Assembly: GCA_028671895.1 (NCBI GenBank)
Contig: JAPMAC010000207.1
Location: 3,534,001-3,598,000, forward strand
Length of the DNA stretch: 64,000 bases
Origin: Oenanthe sinensis
Taxonomy: Eukaryota > Streptophyta > Magnoliopsida > Apiales > Apiaceae
Direction of reading: 5' to 3'
In this document: in pieces, positions 56,848-64,000 of the stretch
Layout: every line of letters starts with the position of its first letter
Position numbering within the stretch: position 1 is the stretch's first letter
The notes under the pieces: model-generated
Databases searched by the model: none
What the model saw: only the letters and a program-made list of their open reading frames with translations
Told to the model about the DNA's origin: nothing
Position numbers and translations under genes: made by a program

Positions 56848-59095
56848 GATGTATATCTAAAATCTGTAAATGACAAACACATAACAACACTTAGCAAATA
56901 ATCAATTTCATTATTAAACACTATATGAATCGGGTCTTTATTCATAAGTGGCTCCCACTAGTTTATCTAATTTATACAACCCTCTAAGTGAAAAATTAAG
57001 CATTCATAATGCTAGTGGGAATAGGGATCCTACATTCCATCACACAACCTCGGCTGTAGCACGAAACGCCATGTGATGTTCGGTAGACAGACAACTCTTG
57101 TCAATTACATACATCTCATGTCATTCCCTAATTAAAACTTAAGCCTCTTGAATAATTGAGTCACGGTTGTGGCACGACAAACTCAATATTCTAAGTCAAG
57201 TCTAACCCAATATTTCATACAACTGAATCAGTCTCCAACTGCCCACGGCTGTGGCACGTAACGACTATTAGATTCTAATTCATTGTATACATCTCTATGT
57301 AATAGACAAGTATTTCTTGTTTCGAAATCAAAGCCCTCGGCTGTAGCACGAAACGACAATGATTCAAAAATAAGAACTACTTTCTATCATGTTGGAAGGC
57401 TATGACCGACACAAGCCCGTTGTGTCATTGGCCAATTACTACTTGATATTATTTTTAGTTAAGAGGGATTTTATTATAAGGTTTATAATTATACATATTT
57501 TATAGACAAAAATTTCAACTAAATGTTTTCTATAAAGTATTACAATTACTAACCAAATAATTAATTAATAATCAAAACTCTTTTAATTATTAATATTATT
57601 TCTAAACCTTTCAGAAAATAAATATCTCCCTTAACTTAATTTCTTAAATTAAATCAATAATTAATAATATTAAGATCACATCTTAACTATTTTATATTCG
57701 AATAAATCTTATTTAATCAATTAATAAAATTTGTTAACTGATTATTTATTTCACAAATATATAATTATCAACCATTATTAATTAAACAATATTATTTAAC
57801 AATCATAATCATATTATAAAGAGATTCTTCCTTTTAAATTAAACATTTCAAACCAATAATCGATAATCGGATGATTCCCAGATCGGGGGGAGCATTGTCA
57901 AGAGGCGTCGCTTAATACCCCTTTCTTAGACAGAATCATCCTTTCTCTCAATATTGAAAATTTATATTTAATTACGTGTTTCGCAAACACAAGAATCTCA
58001 TGATTGTATATATAATATTATTGTTAAGGCAAGAAACGATTCCTATTCTAGATTTTCTAGAGCACGCCTTATGTTGATTTAAGTTCACCTAAATCTATCA
58101 TCGCATGGTAAATCTAGGCATATATCTCATATATAGAATTAAATAAACAAGTAAGAATGCAAGAAATATCATGTCATACAATGATATAATGACGTATGGA
58201 TTTATTATAGTATTAAAAAAAACAATTAATACATGCTTTAAAACACTTTTGGGAATATGGACAATTCAAAACTTTTATATTAAAATTATTTGACCACTCC
58301 ATTAAATCCGTCTCGAAAAAACAAATCCAACGGTATATTGCACGCCCAAATCGGAGTTACGGAACTCCCAAAAAAATCAAATTTAATGTGGACATGAGGG
58401 GTGTAACGCATTTATCACACGCGCTACAGCCATTAAAGCCAATTTTCCCGTGTAACGCATGAGCAGTATGCGTTACCGGCTGTAACGCATTTCATAAATG
58501 CGTAACAGACCATGTTGCACATTCCTTGAATGCGCAACACCCCATATCCTCGTTTGTGCGCCACGCGCGCGTGACAGCCGCTAGCAAAGAAGAAAAATGA
58601 ACCTGCATGTTACTAAGTCAGCCGTTACTATTATACATAAATGTTTATACATATATTAACTATTATAATAACTATTATTAATATTTTTATATTTTAATAT
58701 TAATAAATTAATTAACTATTAATTAATAAATTAATAAAAAAACATAAAAACATCATTTTTGATATCCAATAGCAGATTAAAATAACCAGATCAGCCAAGG
58801 GTCCTAGTGCAAATATTAATCCATATATTTCAACATGCATAATTATTACATGAATTTTAATTAAAACAATTTAAAAAAATTCATAACAAATAATCTATTC
58901 ATCAGAAAATTATGAAAAAAATACCCAGATGATCCACAACACTTGTAGAATCCAGATCAGTGGTCAAAATCTCATGCAAAAATATTTCGAATTAATTCAT
59001 AATTAAATCTAAATAAACTTGCAAAAATCATAATAAATCCATACATGCTCCAAAAAATCTGAAATTTTTACATGAATCTCTATGTGCATAACCTG
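56848..59095 (-). other. Leader of element D, with repeated motifs
   Basis: It is 2.2 kb between primer site and gag, AT-rich, with no open frame of note. A CGGCTGTAGCACGAAACG-type motif occurs four times at 57049-57360. TGTAACGCAT occurs three times with inverted ATGCGTTAC at 58402-58507. Long leaders are usual in this type of copia element. Confidence 0.7.
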
Positions 59096-59107
59096 GCTCT
59101 GATACCA
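59096..59107 (-). other. Primer-binding site of element D
   Basis: On the minus strand TGGTATCAGAGC lies one base inside the right LTR, a perfect Met-tRNA-type site that fixes the orientation of D. Confidence 0.93.
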
Positions 59108-59108
59108 T

Positions 59109-61590
59109 TGTTGGTAATTTACGGAGGTGCGGAAGCGTGATATAACAATTATTTGCCATAAAAACCATATATATGATCGCATATAATCATACAAAACCGA
59201 GATGGAATCGAAACCTTACCTTTAAAGCGATCCAAGTGTGTGAACAAGAGATCCTAGCAGCTACTTCTCAGAGTGTAAAGTATTCTACCTGTATCCACCA
59301 AGAATTGTTCCTTTGATGAAGATCTTCAAATAATTTCTAAAACTTGTTTTAGAGAGAAGTGAGAGAGAGAGAGAGATGGAGGCTAGTGTTTTCTCAAAAA
59401 CTAAAAATTCCCCTTTAGAATGAAGCATCTCTTTCTATTTATAGGACCATCCTAGGGTTTTTACATAAATAATATATCAATATATATTATTATATTAAAC
59501 CCCATATTTTATAAAATGCTTTAATAATAATTAAAACTATTTTAATCATTATTTCCTTTTTCTAAACTATTTAGAAAATAATTCTCTCTCTCATAATTTA
59601 AATCTTTTCATCAAAGAAAATATTCTTTTATGGTGTGACCATGTAGGTTCAATATTAAGCCGGTAGTAGAAATAAATAATAATAATAAACTTTTTATTTA
59701 TTATGTATATGAATTCTAATAATTCATTAAATATAATTAACTGATTAATTATATTTATTCTACATCGTGAGTGATGCTTCTCAACATATCGCGACTATCC
59801 AGATAATATGAATTCACTGCCAAGAACCTGTCAGTGACTAGTTACCGTACAATCAATTCCTTCCACCCTACAATATCCCGATTAAATACAAGGCATGGAA
59901 CTCGTGTCAAGCCTAGGGGTGAGCATTCACCGAACCGACCCGAACAAACCGAAAACCGAACTTAGTCATTTTGCTGGAACCGAACCGAACCGAAGTAGCT
60001 GGAGAAACCGAACCGAACCGACCGTTGTATTTTCGGTTACTTCGGTTCGGTTAATGGTTAAACCAAACTATTGAAAAACAGAGCTTGCCCATATAATAAA
60101 CCAGAAAATTACACAATTCAAATAAGTTCATAAGTTCTATCTAAATCTAATTGGGACAAGTATTACAATTAGATCTAATTAAAACAGAAGTTCTACACAA
60201 TTCAAAATTTTAAATAAACCAGAAAATTACACAGCTACAAAGCCTACAATCTAGTTCCAGTGTTCCACAGACTACAGACTTGAGACTACAGCTAGCTACA
60301 CACAACACAAATACTGAAATACACAATAGGTCAATGGCATAATTCTGCAATCAAGTAATTCAGCTCAGGCCTCAGCTACACAATTCACAGAAATAGAATG
60401 CAGTCCTGGACACTGGACTATTGGAGTACTGCCTACTAGTCTACTGGTGAGTGACTGAGTGGTGGCCTGGTGCTACCTGGAGTCCTGGACTAGAATACTT
60501 ACAGAATTACAGTCGGCGACTAGAATAGATTTAGGTTTAGAAATTAGAATAGATGAACTGAGATAATAACATACTAACATAATAACATATGTATATTTTA
60601 TATATAATATATTATTAATTATATTTAAGTTAATACTTCGGTCGGTTTCGGTGAAGAACCGAACATTTTCAAAAATAACCGAACCGAACCGAAGTAATTT
60701 TCGGCTCGTAATATCTAAACCGAACCGAACCGAACTTGCCAAAAAAACGAACCAAACCGACCGAAATTCATCGGTTCGGCTCGGTTTTTTAGTTTCGGTT
60801 CGGTTTTGCTCAGTCCTAGTCAAGCCTATCAAGTTTAATCATATGTTTTCTTATTCATAATGCAAAGTTCATATTAATGCAAATTAGAAACTCCTTTCTA
60901 ATTTCATTCACTCTGGCCAGAGATTCCAGAACTCGCATACTAAGAATAATATAGGATATTCTCTTCATATACTGGAAGGGGTGGATCCTCTATTGATGTT
61001 AACTATCTCCATACACAAAGCCCTATACCCGGAATAGACCTAATGGATGTCCTTGAGACTAAGGACTAAACCAAAACATACTTCATTATATACAAGATAA
61101 CTTTAACGATCTCAAGTCTAAGGATACTTGCACAACTATCACTTAGTGAACAACTATTGACACATGAGTAAACTCTAGTAGTTGTTCAATTTATCGAGTC
61201 ACGTTCAGTGAACTTATTCCTTAATAAGCACCTACATACTAGCTATAGTGTCACCACACAAATGCCTATGAGAACAGACATCCTCCTTAAAGGAGCAAGC
61301 ATAGTATGTACCAATCTTTGCAGATTCACTAACTTCCAATTAGTTATCCTATGATCAGGAACTGTTTAAGTCAAGAATTATCATCTTCTAGATCTCACTA
61401 TTATAATCTCATTATAATTCTAGAAGCTTCACTCTAAACTATGGAACATCTTATTTATGACACTTTAAACAGAAAAAGCCCGTAATAAAAGCAAATAAGT
61501 CTTTTATTAATATTAATGAAATCAAATAAGTATACAAGAAAGTTCTTCCTAACTCATCATACATGATTGGATTTAGGACAAACACTTTAA
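59109..61590 (-). repeat. 5' LTR of element D, enlarged by a hAT insertion
   Basis: It is 2482 bp. Without the 905-bp hAT element and its 8-bp duplication it is 1569 bp, against 1566 bp for the other LTR. The last two plus-strand bases are AA instead of CA. Scattered single-base differences from the left LTR show D is not brand new. Confidence 0.93.
59914..60818. mobile_element. Non-autonomous hAT DNA transposon, 905 bp
   Basis: The left end is TAGGGGTGAGCA and the right end, read inward, TAGGACTGAGCA (10 of 12 match). It is flanked by the perfect 8-bp duplication GTCAAGCC (59906-59913 and 60819-60826); the left LTR of D shows the empty site. The outer 150-180 bp at both ends are packed with ACCGAACCGA words in inverted orientation, the subterminal repeats to which hAT transposases bind. 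The middle is AT-rich. A 119-codon frame (60473-60832, minus) is only translated repeat. With no transposase gene it depends on one elsewhere. Confidence 0.93.
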
Positions 61591-61595
61591 GGATT

Positions 61596-63634
61596 CTATT
61601 CTTACAAACTGTGTTATATCATGTCGAACTGCTAAGGAGATGTGGACAAAACTTAAAGTGCACTGTCAAGGGACTAAAGATGTCAAGAAGAATGCTAGGT
61701 CTTTGCTAATTCAAGAGTATGAGTATTTTGAAGCAAAATCTGGACAATCTATCACTGAGATGTATGATAGGTTTACAAAACTCTTGAATGAGATGGCTAT
61801 GCTTGGTAAGGTTTATGATTCTGAAGATACAAACACCAAGTTTCTGAGAAAACTTCCTGAAGAGTGGGACAATAAGACTACAGCCATAAGGGAATCTAGA
61901 GATTTGGATGAACTAACTCTAGAAGAATTGTATGGCAGACTCAAGACATATGATTTGGAGATGCAACAGAGGAAGAATAAGAAGTCTGTGAAGACAAAAT
62001 CTGTGGCACTCTTAATGGAGTCTGAGACAAAACAACATGAACAATCCACAAAAGCTAGAATAATGGATTCAAGGAAGAAGGGTAAAGCTGTTGTGGAGTC
62101 AGAGTCTACTGACACAGACTCTGATTCTGATGAAAAGATTGATCTAAGTCAAATGATGGCTATGTTTGCTAAAAATTTTAAAAGAATGAAATTTAACAAA
62201 AGAACTGGCAAATTTAGCAAGAGGCCATCATTCAAGAAGGAAGATGAGAAGGTTGAGAAGAGCAAGAGTGCTATAATCAAACTTGACAAAGCAAAGGTCA
62301 AATGTTTCAACTGTGGAATATTGGGGCACTTTGCCAGTGAATGCAGAAAGTCAAAAAGTCAAGGAAAAGGAAAAGCACTTCTATCAACAGGAAAGGATTG
62401 GGTAGATTCAAGCTCAGAGGATGAAATTGATTATGAAAATCTAGCATTGATGGCATCCTCCTCAAGAAAATCACAATCTCCCAAAGAACCCTCATCTCCT
62501 AAAACTCAGGTATCAATCTTTACTCCTGAATCCTCAATTAATTTAGACTCTGATGGTATAGAAATTATGCAAAGTGAGGTTAATAAAATAATGACAACAT
62601 GTAGGTCTCTCACTAGTGAAAGTGAAAGGTTGAGAGAGGAAAATTTAACCTTGACTAAAAGGAATAATCATTTAGAGTCTGAGTTAATATTAATGGAACA
62701 ATACAAAAAGGATTCTGAGAAACATAGTCATAACTACACTGAAATCTTGAAGGTCTATGACTATGTTAAGAAAGAGCTAGAAGAAGAAAGACTCAAGTTT
62801 AGAGTCTGGACAGACTCTGGTAGAAAAGTTCAAGAAATTCTCAATAATCAAAATGTGTATCAAACTGCTGGTCTAGGCTATGACAAGAGTCAAGACAAAA
62901 GACCTATTATTGAGAATGATAACAATGAAGAAGCTAGCAAAGTTAATAAGACTAAAGACAAAAGTACATTTGTTCCTGTTAAGTTTATGACCCCTAAAGA
63001 AAAGACTGAAACCACAAACTCATCTGTCAATAGTCCCCCTGTTGCTGACAAAAAGACAGATGAAACAGGAGCAAGTAACTCTAAGAAAAACATTAACATA
63101 GGCTACTTGTCTAAGTCTAAGTTAAAAGAAAGGCTAGAGAACTTATCAGAGTCTACCAAAACTAGGAGAAATAGGAATGGTAAGGAAGGCATTAATAAGG
63201 CAAACAATTATCAAAAGGATCCTAATGCTCCTAGAAAGAAGTGTTATAGATGTGGCAACCACAACCATTTAGCTATAGACTGTAAAACAAAATTTGAGAA
63301 GAAATCAGAGTCTAGCCCTTCACAGACTCTGAAAAGTCACTACATACCACATAAACCTTGTTATCACTATGGTAGCATATTTCATTCTATTTATATGTGT
63401 AGGGACTATCATGATTTGTATTACAATTTTTATGAGCTAAAATCTTCTATTGATAAAAGTTGGTATGACACTATTAAGACTCCACCAGAGTCTAAAGCAA
63501 CAAAAGAGACAGGTAAACCAAAGGTGAAAATTGTTAAGCCTGTTTCTCCTAAAGTTAGTAGAAAAGGATCCAAAACTGTTTGGGTCCTCAAAACATCTAC
63601 CTATTTGCTTTATGTATGCAGGGAACCAGGGTAA
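61596..63634 (+). pseudogene. gag: Gag of element C, main part after the D insertion
   Basis: This continues the frame from 51348. The gag domain includes MWTKLKVHCQGTKDVKK and LTLEELYGRLKTYDLEMQQ. A Lys-rich stretch is followed by knuckle 1, CFNCGILGHFASEC (62303-62344), then a Ser/Glu-rich linker, a coiled-coil-like stretch (about 62610-62810: ESERLREENL, KKELEEERL), the DSGRKV...AGLGYDKS phrase typical of extended Sirevirus Gag, and knuckle 2, CYRCGNHNHLAIDC (63242-63283). A third site at 63358-63399 reads CYHYGSIFHSIYMC, with the second Cys as Tyr. It ends at TAA; protease begins in a different frame. The listed 61640 Met is internal. Confidence 0.92.
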
Positions 63635-64000
63635 AGAAAGTAACCCTAATCCTGGACAATGGATGCTCAGGACACATGACTGGAAAGAAATCCCTGCTTA
63701 CAGACTTTGTGGAAATGGCTGGCCCAGAAGTATCCTTTGGAGATGGCAACAAAGGACAAACACTGGGATATGGCAAGATTGTACTTGGGAATGTCATCAT
63801 TGATCAAGTAGCTCTAGTTGATGGCTTAAGGCACAATTTGAAAAGCATAAGTCAACTTGGAGATAAAGGTTACCATACTGGCTTTGACAACAAAGAGTGT
63901 CTTGTGACTCACAAAGAAACAGGCATTTTGGTTTTCAAAGGACACAGACATGGTAACATTTATGAAGCCAGCTTGGAGGATTGCATACACAGTGAAGTCA
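63604..64000 (+). CDS. pol: Aspartic protease of element C (runs off the window)
   Basis: In the frame offset from gag, starting near FALCMQGTR at 63604, the text continues to the last base of the window without a stop. It includes LILDNGCSGHMTG at about 63646-63684, then SFGDGNKGQ, LVDGLRHNLKSISQLGDKGY and TGILVFKGHRHG, the Sirevirus protease domain and the lead to GAG-pre-integrase. Most copia proteases have D-S-G or D-T-G; here it is D-N-G, which may cripple it. The frame change relative to gag near 63585-63604 could be a mutation or programmed. Integrase, RT and the 3' LTR would lie beyond. Confidence 0.85.

Larger units (their letters stand above)
51349..61590 (-). mobile_element. Copia element D, nearly intact, inserted in gag of C
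   Basis: It is 10242 bp including a later hAT insertion. Ends are TGTTGG on the left and CTTTAA on the right (CTTTCA in the other LTR copy), with perfect duplication GGATT at 51344-51348 and 61591-61595. On the minus strand the order is primer site, a 2.2 kb leader, gag, protease, integrase, RT, RNase H, then polypurine tract, the copia arrangement. Two in-frame stops and one frameshift are the only coding lesions I see. RT is close to that of copia family 1 at 38065. Confidence 0.95.

Noticed and set aside
60473..60860. 119-codon minus frame and 69-codon plus frame rich in R, F, S and T
   Set aside because: Translated GAACCG subterminal repeats of the hAT element; both strands are open because of the repeat composition.

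Overview
The window looks like nuclear DNA from a repeat-rich flowering plant, probably a eudicot. The grounds are Sirevirus-type and other Ty1/copia elements with initiator-Met-tRNA primer sites, a Tat-lineage Ty3/gypsy element with the TGGCGCCGTCTG primer site, a 5.2 kb chromovirus-type LTR, a hAT element with 8-bp target duplications, AT-rich non-coding DNA and no bacterial gene organisation. I cannot name the species. I found no host protein gene, tRNA, rRNA or CRISPR array; nearly all of the 64 kb is transposable elements nested in one another.

Layout. (1) 1-16530 is a decayed Sirevirus-like copia element (A1): LTR end, primer site, and ruined gag, protease, integrase, RT and RNase H in copia order. 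It is split by a solo copia LTR (3779-13883, TSD GATTG). That LTR is itself split by a minus-strand Tat gypsy element (4721-13271, TSD CAAAR) that keeps an intact 580-codon gag and a protease but has lost RT, RNase H and integrase. The Tat 3' region is an unusual field of hairpin-forming tandem repeats, with about 37 units of 51 bp as its core. (2) 16531-22895 is the 3' end of a chromovirus-like gypsy element with a very long LTR, breaking A1 off from the next copy. (3) 22896-43170 is a second Sirevirus copy (A2), interrupted by a complete copia element (32724-41127, two 1541-bp LTRs, TSD GATGA). (4) 43171-50433 is a third copy (A3) that shares an LTR with A2, lacks its 5' half, and carries two solo copia LTRs (45054-46702 and 48768-50322). 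(5) From 50434 to the window end a younger Sirevirus-like element (C) sits in the LTR of A3. Its gag is split by a minus-strand copia element (D, 51349-61590, TSD GGATT) whose gag-pol is nearly readable, and the right LTR of D holds a 905-bp hAT element (59914-60818, TSD GTCAAGCC).

Insertion order can be read directly because most sites have an empty counterpart in a sister copy within the window: A, then the copia solo LTR, then Tat; and A3, then C, then D, then hAT (four levels). The A copies and the 32724-41127 element have badly broken coding regions yet similar LTRs, which suggests they were copied by proteins supplied in trans. The Tat element, with LTRs differing at only six positions I could count, is a gag-protease derivative that would need outside RT and integrase.

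The most interesting signals are the paired-dyad 51-bp array with an 11-unit higher-order period, the flanking 22-nt hairpins built from arms TTCGACCTC and GAGGTCGAA, the 16-18 bp phased CAGAGTCT repeats in the U3 of element C, and CG-rich inverted repeats in the A2 LTR.
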